From NCBI RefSeq assembly GCF_003854275.1, contig NZ_QTQP01000021.1:1-64000 (forward strand): DNA of 64,000 bases. Direction: 5' to 3'. Under the pieces are notes generated by a model that did not search any database, was not told the DNA's origin, and was given only the letters and a program-made list of their open reading frames with translations. Every line of letters starts with the position of its first letter. Position 1 is the stretch's first letter. The position numbers were made by a program, and so were the translations under genes. Shown one piece after another: positions 16,078 to 25,211 of this stretch. This DNA comes from Burkholderia sp. Bp8963 (GTDB taxonomy: Bacteria; Pseudomonadota; Gammaproteobacteria; Burkholderiales; Burkholderiaceae).

Positions 16078-17340
16078 CTACGCAGCCTCTCCGCTGCCGC
16101 GCACGACAGCCGCGGGCGTCATCCGCGCCAGATGGCGCAGCAGCTTCGTCACCATCACGACGACCGTGAGCGCGAGGATCACGAAGAACACCGCGAGCGG
16201 CGTTAGTACCTGCACCGACACGAAGCCCGCGAGCCCCATCATCGCCGACGACACGAGCAGCAGCGCGCACCCGAGGATCGCGCTCGTCAGGCCCGCGATG
16301 TGCGGGAACAGCGAATTGCCCTTCGCCATCAGCGTCGGATACATCGCGCCCGCGCAGAAGCCCATCACGAGCACCGGCGTGGCGAGCGTCCAGACCTGCA
16401 GGCCGACCGTCAGCGCGAGCACCAGCATCGCGATCGCCGCGCCCGCCATCACGCGCGTGCCGATCTGCAGCCGCTGCTCGGCGCTCGGCAGGCGCGGGCC
16501 ATGCACGCGGTTCGACAGGCCGCCGAGGAAGTACATCATCCCGATCCCGAGCGCGAGGTAGCCGAAATAGGTCGGCGGCTTGTGTAGCGTGTTCTGCACC
16601 ATGAACGGCCCGATGATGTTGAACACGAGCAGGATGCTGTAGCACAGCCCCTGCGCGAGGAAGCAGCTCTGGAACACGGGGCTCGACAGCACCTTGCCCG
16701 CGTTCGTCATCAGCGTGCGCGGCTCGAGGTGCACGGGCTGCGGCAACGTTTCGCGATAACGCCACAGCACCGCCCACATCAACAGCGAGTAGACCAGCAG
16801 GAACACGAGGCATGCGTGCCAGCCGAACCACGTCTGCAGGTGCGCGCCGATCACCGGCGCGATGATCGGCGCGAGCCCCCACGCGATCGACATATAGGTG
16901 AACGCATGCATCAGCGCCTGGCCACGGAACGAATCGGTGATGATCGCCTTCGCGAGCAGGTTCGTCGTCGCGATGCCGAAGCCCTGCAGGCAGCGGGCCA
17001 GCACGAACGTCTCCAGGCTGGTCGCGCCGAGCGACAGCACACAGCCGATCGTGTAGATCACGAGCCCGAACGCGAGCACGCGCCTGCGCCCGTATGCGTC
17101 GGCGACGGGCCCGAACACGAGCTGGCTGAACGCATAGGCGGCCATGTACGCGGACACGCTCGACTGGATCGCCTGCGGCGACGTCGCGAAATAGCGCGCC
17201 ATCTCGGGCAGCGCGGGCACGTAGATGTCGATCGCGAGCTGGCCCGCGGACGCGAACAGGCAGATCAGGAACAACAGGAAACGCGGCGAATTCGGCGCGC
17301 GCGCGGGCGTGGCCGCGCGTTCGGGGAACGAGTGGGTCAT
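16078..17340 (-). CDS. Bcr/CflA-family drug exporter (MFS, DHA1)
   Basis: A 420-residue inner-membrane proton antiporter with about 12 helices. Diagnostic segments: DIYVPALPEMARYF after helix 1, the loop 2-3 motif GPVADAYGRRRVL, motif C-like GLAPIIAPVIGAHLQTWFGWHACL in helix 5, and CAGAMYPTLMAKGNSLFPHIAGLTSAILG in the C-half. The start at 17340 opens MTHSFPERAATPARAPNSPRF just before helix 1; the 273 codons further upstream are antisense to the glutamate dehydrogenase gene. Bcr/CflA members export bicyclomycin, chloramphenicol, sulfonamides or metabolites. The substrate is not indicated here. Confidence 0.9.
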   Translation of the reverse strand: MTHSFPERAATPARAPNSPRFLLFLICLFASAGQLAIDIYVPALPEMARYFATSPQAIQSSVSAYMAAYAFSQLVFGPVADAYGRRRVLAFGLVIYTIGCVLSLGATSLETFVLARCLQGFGIATTNLLAKAIITDSFRGQALMHAFTYMSIAWGLAPIIAPVIGAHLQTWFGWHACLVFLLVYSLLMWAVLWRYRETLPQPVHLEPRTLMTNAGKVLSSPVFQSCFLAQGLCYSILLVFNIIGPFMVQNTLHKPPTYFGYLALGIGMMYFLGGLSNRVHGPRLPSAEQRLQIGTRVMAGAAIAMLVLALTVGLQVWTLATPVLVMGFCAGAMYPTLMAKGNSLFPHIAGLTSAILGCALLLVSSAMMGLAGFVSVQVLTPLAVFFVILALTVVVMVTKLLRHLARMTPAAVVRGSGEAA

Positions 17341-17506
17341 GACGGCAGTGAAGGATCGGAGTCGGGCGGCGCGGCTTTGCGTGGTTCGACTGGCGAACAC
17401 TGTGTTCGGAAAACGCCGCCGTGTGTATTGTGCCTGTTGTTGCGCCGCTCGGCCGGATTCCCATGGCGGTCGCGAGGTTGACCGCCGCCCCCTCAAGTTC
17501 TTCGAG

Positions 17507-17551
17507 GCCCTCAAGCCCCTCAAGCCCCTCAAGCCCCTCAAGCCCCTCAAG
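17507..17551. repeat. 9-bp tandem repeat at the NAD-GDH stop codon
   Basis: Five consecutive copies of (C/G)CCCTCAAG: an imperfect first copy at 17507-17515, then four identical ones at 17516-17551. On the coding (-) strand the unit is CTTGAGGGG, and the TGA of the unit nearest the gene is the glutamate dehydrogenase stop. Unit length is a multiple of three. Confidence 0.9.
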
Positions 17552-20500
17552 CTCGCTCGAGCACCCCCATCTCCCGCACGATCACGAGCAGCACCGAAAG
17601 GCTGGCCCCGCCCGTCGCTCGCAGATCCGCGAGCAACCGCGCATAACGTTCCAGCGCCGCCTCCCGCCGCCCGCGCCACGCATCGACGATCGCATCCGGC
17701 TCCGTTGATGCCGCGGCTTCCGTGAGCGCGCTCGTCGTCAGCGCGCGCTTCAGACGCGCGACGTCCGCGAGCGCGGCCGCGCGCGCCATCATGTCCCAAT
17801 GCGTCGGCGTCGGCAGCGCGGCTGCACGCTCGCTGATCCAGCCGTAATTGAGCTGCGTGCCGAGCGCGAAGTACACGCCCGCGACGAGTTCGAGGCTGCG
17901 GTTGCAGGTCGCGGCCACTTCGGCGATGTCGAGCAGCGCAGCCGAGATGTCGCCGCTCGCGACGCGCACCGCGAGCGCGCTGTCGACGCCCGCGTCGACC
18001 AGCACGCGTTGCCGTTCGGACAGCGCATCGAGATCGGCGACGGGCAGCAGCGAAGGCAGTTGCGGCGCGAGCCGCTCGGCGGCATCGCGGCAGCGCGCGA
18101 GCAGTTCGCCGACGCCGCCATCGCCGATCGCGCCTGCCTGCAGGTGCCGCAGGAACCACAGCGCCGCGCGTTCGAGCAGCCGCGCGACGTCGACGAACAT
18201 GCGCGCCTGCACGTCGTCGGCGACGCGGTTGTCGAGCGCGTCAATGTCGCGCCAGACCGCGTCGAGATCGAACACGTCGCGCGCCATGATGCATGCGCGC
18301 ACGATGTCGCCAGGATCTGCATCCGTCTCTTCCATCAGCCGGTGCACGAACGCGCAGCCGACCCGGTTGACGAGCGCGTTCGTCAGGTGGGTCGCGAGAA
18401 TCTCGCGGCGCAGCGGATGGCGGCGCATCGGCTCGCTGAAGCGCTGCTGCAGCGGCTTCGGAAAATAGTCGACCAGCATCCCGGCGACGAGCGGGTCTTC
18501 CGGCACGTCGGATTCGAGCAGCGCGTCGTACAGCCACATCTTGCTGTACGCGAGCAGCACCGCGCGCTCCGGCGACGTGAGGCCGAGCTTCGCGGTCTGG
18601 CGTTCGGCGATTTCGTCGTCGGTCGGCAGGAACTCGATCACGCGATTGAGGCGCCCCGCGCGCTCGAGCCAGCGCATCAGCCGCGCTTCCGCATCGAGCA
18701 GCTCGACCGTGTAGCGGCCGGCGATCGACAGCGCCTGGGTCTGGTAGTAGTTGTCGCGCAGCACGAGCAGCCCGACTTCGTCGGTCATCTCCGCGAGCAG
18801 CGCGTTGCGCTGCTTCTCGGTCATCTCGCCGTCGGCAACCACGAGGCCGAGCAGGATCTTGATGTTGACTTCGTGATCCGAACAGTCGACGCCGGCCGAA
18901 TTGTCGATCGCGTCGGTGTTGATCCGCCCGCCGCGCTGTGCGAACTCGATGCGCCCGAACTGCGTGACGCCGAGGTTGCCGCCTTCGCCGATGACCTTGC
19001 AGCGCAGGTCCGAGCCATTCACGCGCACCGCGTCGTTCGTGCGGTCGCCAACCTGCGCGTTCGATTCGTGCGCAGCCTTCACGTAGGTGCCGATCCCGCC
19101 GTTGTAGAGCAGGTCGACGCTCGCCTGCAGGATCGCGCGGATCAGCTCGCTCGGCGTGAGCGCGGGCGCATCGATGCCGAGCGAGGCCTGCACCGCGGGC
19201 GACAGCGGGATCGTCTTCGCGGTGCGCGGATAGACGCCGCCGCCTGCGGAAATCGCTGACGTATCGTAGTCGGCCCAGCTCGACCGTTCGAGCGCGAAGA
19301 GCCGCGCGCGCTCGGCGAAGCTCACGGCCGGATCGGGGTTCGGATCGAGGAACACGTGCCGGTGGTCGAATGCCGCGACGAGCTTGATGTGCGGCGACAG
19401 CAGCATGCCGTTGCCGAACACGTCGCCCGACATGTCGCCGATGCCGACCACGGTGAAGTCGGTCGTCTGCGTGTCGATGCCCATCTCGCGGAAATGCCGC
19501 TTGACCGATTCCCACGCGCCGCGCGCGGTGATCGCCATCTTCTTGTGGTCGTAGCCGACCGAGCCGCCGGACGCGAACGCGTCGTCGAGCCAGAAGCCGT
19601 ATTCCTGCGAGATCGCGTTCGCGTAGTCGGAGAAGGTCGCCGTGCCCTTGTCGGCCGCGACGACCAGATATGGATCGTCGTGGTCGTGTCGCACGACGTC
19701 GGGCGGCGGCACGACCGCAGTGCCGGCGAGGTTGTCGGTCAGGTCGAGCAGGCCGCGCAGGAACGTCTGGTAGCACGCGATGCCTTCGCGCATCCACGCT
19801 TCACGGTCGCTCGGCGGCGGCGGGTTCTTCACGACGAACCCGCCTTTCGAGCCGACCGGCACGATCACGACGTTCTTCACCATCTGCGCCTTCATCAGCC
19901 CGAGCACTTCGGTGCGGAAATCCTCGCGGCGGTCGGACCAGCGCAGGCCGCCGCGCGCGACGCGCCCGCCGCGCAGGTGCACGCCCTCGACGCGCGGCGA
20001 ATACACCCAGATCTCGAACATCGGCTTCGGCTCGGGCAGGCCCGGCACTTTTGCGGGATTGAACTTGAACGACAGGTATGGCTTGGGCTCGCCGTCCGCG
20101 TCGTGCCGGTAGTAGTTGGTGCGCTCGGTCGCGTTGATCACGCCGAGGAACTGGCGCAGGATCCGGTCCTCGTCGAGATTCGGCACCTGGTCGAGCGCGG
20201 TCTCGATCGCCTTCAGCAGCCGCTCGGCCTGCGCGTCGCGCGTGCTGCCGGTGCGCGGATCGAAGCGCACGACGAACAGCTCGACGAGCTGTCGCGCGAT
20301 TGCCGGGTTGCCGGTCAGCGCGCGCTCGATGTACGCGTCGCTGAAGGTCGAGCCGACCTGCCGCAGGTATTTCGCATACGCGCGCAGGATCGTGAGTTCG
20401 CGTGCGCTCAGGTGCGCGCGCAGCACGAGCCGGTTGAAATCGTCGTTCTCGATCCGGCCGCTCCAGATCCGGTCGAACGCGTCCTCGAACAGCCCCTTCA

Positions 20501-22388
20501 CGCGCTCGATGTCGAACTCGGTGTCGTCCGCCAGTTCGAGGCCGAAATCGTGCACCCACGCGGGCGCGGCGTCCTGCGCCTGGATCCGGTACGGCCGCTC
20601 CTCGTCGACGCGCACGCCGAGGTGTTCGAGCATCGGCAGGCTGCGCGACAGCGCGATCGGGTCGCCGGAGCGGTAGACCTTGAAGCGGAACGTGCGCGCG
20701 CCGGCCTCGATTGGCCGGTACAGGTTCATCGCGAGGCGCCCGGTGCCGCTCACGCGCTCGATCAGCTCGATGTCGCGCACCGCGGTGCGCGCCGGATAGT
20801 CGTCGCGGTAGCCGGCCGGGAACGAATCGGCATAGCGCTGCAGCAGGCGGTTGCCTTGCTCCTCGCCGAACGCGTCGAGCAGCGCGTCGGACAGGTCGTC
20901 CTGCCAGCGGCGCGACACCTGCACGAGGCGCGCCTCGAGCTCGCGCGTGTCGACGTCGGGCATCGTGCCCGGCTCCGCGTGCACGACGAAGTGGATCCGC
21001 GCGATCGCGGATTCCGACAGCAGCGGCGTGAATTCGACGTTGACGCCTTTGAATGCGTCGACGAGCAGCCGCGCGATGCGCCGGCGCAGGTCGGTGTTGT
21101 ACTTGTCGCGCGGCACGTAGACGAGGCACGACGCGAAGCGGTCGAAGCGGTCGCGCCGCACGAACAGGCGCGTGCGCTGGTGTTCCTGCAGCCGCAGCAC
21201 GCCGAGCGCGATGTCGTACAGCTGGTCTTCGTCGGCCTGGAACAGCTCGTCGCGCGGATAGGTTTCGAGCACCGTCACGAGCGTCTTGCCGAGATGGCCT
21301 TTCGGCAAGAAGCCCGCGCGCTGCACGATGTTCGCGCACTTGCGGCGCACGATCGGGATTTCCGAGCAGGACACGAAGTAGGCGGTCGACGTGTACAGCC
21401 CGATGAAGCGCCGCTCGCCGCAGACCTTGCCGTCGGGGCCGACCAGCTTGACGCCGACGTAGTCGAGATAGCCGGGCCGGTGCACGGTCGCGCGCGAGTT
21501 CGCCTTGGTCAGGAAGATCGGCCAGGTGCCATGGATGATTTCCGCGGCGGCGGGCGGCAGCGGCGTCTCGTCCGACGTGCCCGGCGCGCGCAGCGCTTCG
21601 CGCAGGATGCCGAAGCCCGTGCCTTCGATGCCGCGCAGCGCGAAGCCGGCGCCGTGCGACACGAGCGCGTAGTCGCGTTGCCCGAGAAACGTGAAATGGT
21701 CGGCCACCATCCACTCGAGGAACGCGCGCGCCTCGATGTCTTCGGCGCTCGTCTCGCGTGCCTTCATGTCCTTGATCGTGTTGCGCGCGATGTCGACGAT
21801 CTTCGGCCAGTCCTCGACGGACGCGCGCACGTCGCCGAGCACGCGCGCGATGTCGTTGCGCAGCGAGTTGAGCATCGCTGCATCGCCGCATCGGTCGACT
21901 TCGAAGTGGATGAACGACGCGAGCTGCGAGTGCGTGTCGTCGGTTGCGATGCCGCCGACGTCGACGCGCTCGATGCCGCCGTTCTTGCCGCGCCAGATCC
22001 GGAACACGGGGTGCAGCGCCGAATGCAGCGCGAGCCCGAGACGGTTGACGGCCATCGATACCGAATCGACGAGGAACGGCATGTCGTCGTTGACGATCTC
22101 GATCACCGTGTGGTCGGAGTGCCAGCCGTGCTGTTCGAGGATCGGGTTGTACACGCGCAGCCGCTCGCTGCCGGGCACGAATTTCTGGGCGGTCTGCCAG
22201 TGCGCCATCGCGGCGCCGTAGAGATCGGCGATGCCGCGGCTCTGGATGTCGTCGGCGTCGACGAAATCGTAGTAGTGGCGGAGGAAGGGTTCAACGATCC
22301 GGAAGGTCGCCTCGGGCAGGCGCTCGCGCGCGAATTCGACGACATCGGAGAGCAGGTGTGCGACGACTTCTTCGTTCTTCGCTTCCAT
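17547..22388 (-). CDS. NAD-specific glutamate dehydrogenase, large (GDH-180 type)
   Basis: A 1613-residue cytoplasmic enzyme oxidatively deaminating glutamate to 2-oxoglutarate with NAD+. The size is diagnostic of the roughly 180-kDa class. The N-terminal third is regulatory with ACT-like modules (NDDMPFLVDSVSMAVNRLGL). The catalytic core includes VPVGSKGGFVVKNPP, SGGSVGYDHKKMAITARGAW and VVGIGDMSGDVFGNGMLLS, followed by a long helical C-terminal domain. The ATG at 22388 follows GAGGAGAA. The stop lies inside a 9-bp tandem repeat. The gene is monocistronic, with no neighbour in the same pathway, and probably serves glutamate or arginine catabolism. Confidence 0.97.
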   Translation of the reverse strand: MEAKNEEVVAHLLSDVVEFARERLPEATFRIVEPFLRHYYDFVDADDIQSRGIADLYGAAMAHWQTAQKFVPGSERLRVYNPILEQHGWHSDHTVIEIVNDDMPFLVDSVSMAVNRLGLALHSALHPVFRIWRGKNGGIERVDVGGIATDDTHSQLASFIHFEVDRCGDAAMLNSLRNDIARVLGDVRASVEDWPKIVDIARNTIKDMKARETSAEDIEARAFLEWMVADHFTFLGQRDYALVSHGAGFALRGIEGTGFGILREALRAPGTSDETPLPPAAAEIIHGTWPIFLTKANSRATVHRPGYLDYVGVKLVGPDGKVCGERRFIGLYTSTAYFVSCSEIPIVRRKCANIVQRAGFLPKGHLGKTLVTVLETYPRDELFQADEDQLYDIALGVLRLQEHQRTRLFVRRDRFDRFASCLVYVPRDKYNTDLRRRIARLLVDAFKGVNVEFTPLLSESAIARIHFVVHAEPGTMPDVDTRELEARLVQVSRRWQDDLSDALLDAFGEEQGNRLLQRYADSFPAGYRDDYPARTAVRDIELIERVSGTGRLAMNLYRPIEAGARTFRFKVYRSGDPIALSRSLPMLEHLGVRVDEERPYRIQAQDAAPAWVHDFGLELADDTEFDIERVKGLFEDAFDRIWSGRIENDDFNRLVLRAHLSARELTILRAYAKYLRQVGSTFSDAYIERALTGNPAIARQLVELFVVRFDPRTGSTRDAQAERLLKAIETALDQVPNLDEDRILRQFLGVINATERTNYYRHDADGEPKPYLSFKFNPAKVPGLPEPKPMFEIWVYSPRVEGVHLRGGRVARGGLRWSDRREDFRTEVLGLMKAQMVKNVVIVPVGSKGGFVVKNPPPPSDREAWMREGIACYQTFLRGLLDLTDNLAGTAVVPPPDVVRHDHDDPYLVVAADKGTATFSDYANAISQEYGFWLDDAFASGGSVGYDHKKMAITARGAWESVKRHFREMGIDTQTTDFTVVGIGDMSGDVFGNGMLLSPHIKLVAAFDHRHVFLDPNPDPAVSFAERARLFALERSSWADYDTSAISAGGGVYPRTAKTIPLSPAVQASLGIDAPALTPSELIRAILQASVDLLYNGGIGTYVKAAHESNAQVGDRTNDAVRVNGSDLRCKVIGEGGNLGVTQFGRIEFAQRGGRINTDAIDNSAGVDCSDHEVNIKILLGLVVADGEMTEKQRNALLAEMTDEVGLLVLRDNYYQTQALSIAGRYTVELLDAEARLMRWLERAGRLNRVIEFLPTDDEIAERQTAKLGLTSPERAVLLAYSKMWLYDALLESDVPEDPLVAGMLVDYFPKPLQQRFSEPMRRHPLRREILATHLTNALVNRVGCAFVHRLMEETDADPGDIVRACIMARDVFDLDAVWRDIDALDNRVADDVQARMFVDVARLLERAALWFLRHLQAGAIGDGGVGELLARCRDAAERLAPQLPSLLPVADLDALSERQRVLVDAGVDSALAVRVASGDISAALLDIAEVAATCNRSLELVAGVYFALGTQLNYGWISERAAALPTPTHWDMMARAAALADVARLKRALTTSALTEAAASTEPDAIVDAWRGRREAALERYARLLADLRATGGASLSVLLVIVREMGVLERA

Positions 22389-22648
22389 GGCGCGTTCTCC
22401 TCTCGGGTGGCCATCGACTGCTTCGTCAGTGCGCCATTATGCGCCGAATGCGTGACGAAGCGATGTGCGGGCGCACATCGCGCGGACGGCAGTGCAGGGA
22501 GGCGGGCGCGCGGCCTGCGCGAGACCGCGGGACGGCTTCGGATCGGGGTGCCGCTCGTCGGGCGGATGCATCAGGTCGAGCGGCATCGTGCCCGGCAAAG
22601 ATGAGACGAATGCACGGCGCGCGATGCATTCGTCTTCGGCTCAGGCGT

Positions 22649-22837
22649 TCAGCGCTCGTCGCTCCACAGCTTGCCGGCCGTTGCCCAGTTCTCCTTCTTT
22701 ACGTCTGTGAGGATGATGTCGACGGAGGCCGGCTCGCAGCCGAGCGTCTCGCAGGTGACGCGCGTGATCGCTTCGACGAACTGGCGCTTCTGCTCGACGG
22801 TGCGGCCTTCGAACAGCTGGATATTGAAAGTCGGCAT
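22649..22837 (-). CDS. 4-oxalocrotonate tautomerase family protein
   Basis: A 62-residue protein, the standard monomer length for 4-OT-like tautomerases. The start at 22837 gives Met-Pro, exposing the catalytic Pro after Met removal (PTFNIQLFEGRTVEQKRQF). GGAG lies 8 nt before it; an upstream in-frame start would bury the proline. The ITRVTCETLGCEPASVDIIL region and the KKENWATAGKLWSD tail fit the family. It is likely a homohexamer acting on enol/keto isomers of small acids. It is the last gene of the urea-transporter/aldolase/tautomerase unit, 29 bp after the aldolase stop. Confidence 0.9.
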   Translation of the reverse strand: MPTFNIQLFEGRTVEQKRQFVEAITRVTCETLGCEPASVDIILTDVKKENWATAGKLWSDER

Positions 22838-22865
22838 GACAAATGCTCCGTTTGGGGTGAACAAA

Positions 22866-23642
22866 TCAATTGCGATACGACGGATCGATCCGGTCGAGGC
22901 GGCGCAGCAGCGCAGGCCATTCGAGCTCGCCTTCGATCGCGCCGCCGTCGCGCAGCTGCTCGGCGGTGCGTGTTGCGACAGCCGGCTCGGGCAGCACGAG
23001 CGGCCCGCCGCCCGCCTGCGCGCGCACCTGGATGTCGCAGGCCTTGATCAGCGTGTCCATCAGCACGTAGGCCTCGGCGACCGTGCGGCCGACCGTCAGC
23101 GTGCCGTGGTTGCGCAGCAGCATTGCGGATTTCGCGCCGAGGCTCGCGGTCAGTCGCGCGCCTTCGGCCGGCGAGAACGCAAGCGCCTCGTAGTCGTGAT
23201 ACGCGAGATCGCCGTAGAAGCGCAACGCATGCTGCGATGCGGGCAGCAGCCCGTCGCGCTGGATCGACACCGCGATGCCGGCCGTATTGTGCAGGTGCAT
23301 CACGCATACCGCGTCGGGTCGCGCCGCATGCACGGCCGCGTGCAGCGCGAAGCCGGTTACGTTGACCGGATGCTCGCCGTCGCCGATCCGGTTGCCGGCG
23401 AGGTCGATCTTCACGAGATTCGACGCGCGCACCTCGTCGAACGTCAGTCCGAACGGGTTGATCAGGAAGCGGCCTGGCTCGCCCGGTACGGTCGCGGACA
23501 GGTGTGTGTAGATCAGGTCGTCCCAGCCGTTCAGCGCGACGAGCCGGTACGCGGCGGCGAGATCGACGCGCAGCCGGCGTTCGGCGTCCGAGATCGGGCC
23601 GCCCGGGGCGACGGTGTCAGGACGGTGAGCGAATGACGACAT
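22866..23642 (-). CDS. Class II aldolase/adducin family protein
   Basis: A 258-residue zinc-dependent family member, soluble and cytoplasmic. It carries LNGWDDLIYTHLSATVPG, the metal-binding HLH of VCVMHLHNTAG and the distal His of LLRNHGTLTVG, as in fuculose-phosphate aldolase and its decarboxylase relatives. The N-terminus overlaps the urea transporter's 3' end by 26 bp, so they are probably translated from one mRNA. The companion tautomerase suggests that the product or substrate is a keto/enol acid. The specific reaction (aldol cleavage or decarboxylation) cannot be fixed from sequence. Confidence 0.9.
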   Translation of the reverse strand: MSSFAHRPDTVAPGGPISDAERRLRVDLAAAYRLVALNGWDDLIYTHLSATVPGEPGRFLINPFGLTFDEVRASNLVKIDLAGNRIGDGEHPVNVTGFALHAAVHAARPDAVCVMHLHNTAGIAVSIQRDGLLPASQHALRFYGDLAYHDYEALAFSPAEGARLTASLGAKSAMLLRNHGTLTVGRTVAEAYVLMDTLIKACDIQVRAQAGGGPLVLPEPAVATRTAEQLRDGGAIEGELEWPALLRRLDRIDPSYRN

Positions 23643-24510
23643 CGGTGTCTCCCAGGGTGAGGCTGCGCATGAGCGCCGTCGTGAGCCACGACGCCAGCAC
23701 GAACGGCGCGGTGAGGACCGTGACGCCCGTGCGCAGCGCGAGCGCCTGCAGCAGCGCGGCGAGCACCGCGGCCGCCAATGCGGCGCGCGCGCCGCGCGGC
23801 ATCAGCGCCAGCGCGGCGAGCGCGCCATTGAAGCCTAGCAGACCGTCCGCGAGCATCGCGGCGTCGGCGCCGAGCGCGAGCAGCAGCGCAGTCGACACCA
23901 GCGCGCCGCCGAGCGCGAACGCGGCCGCGCGGCGCGACGCGGCGGCGATCCCGGCGACGAGCAGCGCGCCGGCCCACGCGCCTTGCGCGAAGGTGGTCTG
24001 CGCGACGCCGGCGAGCAGCGGCAGTGCAAACGAAGAGAGCGACAGCGGCACGCCGGTTGCGCTCGCGCCCGCATGCTGCGTCGCGACAAACGGCAGCCAC
24101 AGCGCGGTAGCGGCAAGATACGGGCTCGAATACGGGCACTGGCGCCATTTCTTGAGCGGCCGGTGCAGCGCGCGCTGCACGAGCGCCGCGCCTGTCGCGG
24201 CGAGCGGCGCGAGTGCGACGGCCGCGAGCGGCTGTGGCGCGAACGTGACGGCGGCCAGCGCGGCGAGCGCGCCGTTGAAGCCGTACAGCCCCGGTTCGAC
24301 GTCGCGGCGCGCGGCGCCCGTCAGCACCGCGATCATGTTGGCGGCGGCCGCGCCGAGCAGCGCCGCACACGCGAGCCGCGCGTCGGTGAGCGCGAGTGCG
24401 GCGAGCAGCAGCGCGCCGGTCAGCGCGTTCGCCTGCAGCACGATCTGGCCGAGGCTACGCAGCAGGATGCGCAGGTCGATCGTGGGCGGGGCGGACGGGA
24501 TGGCGGACAT
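23617..24510 (-). CDS. Urea transporter (UT family)
   Basis: A 297-residue inner-membrane protein with internal two-fold symmetry. The urea-channel signature appears twice, as LYGFNGALAALAAVTF near residue 75 and LLGFNGALAALALMP near residue 225. This matches bacterial UT/Yut channels, in which each half contributes one half-helix to the selectivity filter. The ATG at 24510 (MSAIPSAPPTIDL) is chosen over one 51 bp upstream because only a short N-tail precedes helix 1 in the family. It heads an operon with the aldolase and tautomerase. No urease is present in the window, so the cargo could be urea or a related small amide. Confidence 0.88.
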   Translation of the reverse strand: MSAIPSAPPTIDLRILLRSLGQIVLQANALTGALLLAALALTDARLACAALLGAAAANMIAVLTGAARRDVEPGLYGFNGALAALAAVTFAPQPLAAVALAPLAATGAALVQRALHRPLKKWRQCPYSSPYLAATALWLPFVATQHAGASATGVPLSLSSFALPLLAGVAQTTFAQGAWAGALLVAGIAAASRRAAAFALGGALVSTALLLALGADAAMLADGLLGFNGALAALALMPRGARAALAAAVLAALLQALALRTGVTVLTAPFVLASWLTTALMRSLTLGDTDVVIRSPS

Positions 24511-24644
24511 GACGGCGGCGGGACAGGACGAGCCGCGAGGATAGGGCAGATCGGCATGCACCGGAATAGGGAATCATGGATAGTCGGAATTTGTGCGAGG
24601 ATGCTGCGCAACCGGCATCAGATCAGAACAACAGAGGAGGCGAG

Positions 24645-25211
24645 ATGAGTGAAATGCGGCGTGAAGTGCGTTGGGCATCGCTCGAAGGCGACGGGATCGA
24701 GCATCTGGTGTTCGACCGCAGCGACGGCGGGATCATCGTGGAAAGCGCGGTGGTCGGCCAGCGGTACGGCAAGTCATACGGGCTCGCGTACCGGGTGGTC
24801 TGCGACGCACAATGGCGCGCGACCTATGCCGTGCTCAAGGTGATGGGCGGCGGCACGCTCGAGCTGCGCGGCGACGGTCACGGCCACTGGCGCGACGGCT
24901 CGGGGCGGGCGCTGCCCGAGCTCGACGGCTGCATCGACATCGACATTGCGGCGACGCCGTACACGAACTCGTTGCCGATCGGCCGCCTCGGGCTCGCGCG
25001 CGGCGAGCGGCAGCCGATCGACGTCGTCTACGTGTCGACGCCGGACCTGAAGGCGACCCCGGTCAAGCAGGCGTACGCGTGCATCGAGCCGGGCCGGCGC
25101 TACCGCTACGAAGGCATCTTCCGGGATTTCTCAGCCGAGATGGACATCGACGACGACGGCCTCGTGATCGACTACGAGACGTTGTTCAGGCGCTTGCCGG
25201 CGATCCGCTGA
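24645..25211 (+). CDS. Putative glycolipid-binding domain protein
   Basis: A 188-residue soluble protein starting MSEMRREVRWASLEGDGIEH, with a strong ribosome binding site (AGAGGAGG, 4 nt spacing). The segment order VVGQRYGKSYGLAYRV..., LELRGDGHGHWRDGSG, ALPELDGCIDIDIAATPYTNSLPIGRL and AYACIEPGRRYRYEGIFRDF matches the putative glycolipid-binding family formerly called DUF1089. The fold is a beta-barrel resembling lipoprotein localisation factors. The name derives from structural similarity, not from proven ligand binding. Its 3' end overlaps the opposite-strand hydrolase gene by 40 bp. Confidence 0.82.
   Translation: MSEMRREVRWASLEGDGIEHLVFDRSDGGIIVESAVVGQRYGKSYGLAYRVVCDAQWRATYAVLKVMGGGTLELRGDGHGHWRDGSGRALPELDGCIDIDIAATPYTNSLPIGRLGLARGERQPIDVVYVSTPDLKATPVKQAYACIEPGRRYRYEGIFRDFSAEMDIDDDGLVIDYETLFRRLPAIR

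Noticed and set aside
17507..17551. CRISPR repeat array
   Set aside because: The units are only 9 bp and directly adjacent without spacers. No other repeat-spacer pattern was seen in the window.
19356..22604. 1082-codon open frame on the plus strand
   Set aside because: It is antisense to the NAD-glutamate dehydrogenase gene. Long antisense frames are expected in G/C-ending codon DNA, and its translation is an Arg/Val/Ala-rich sequence without family motifs.
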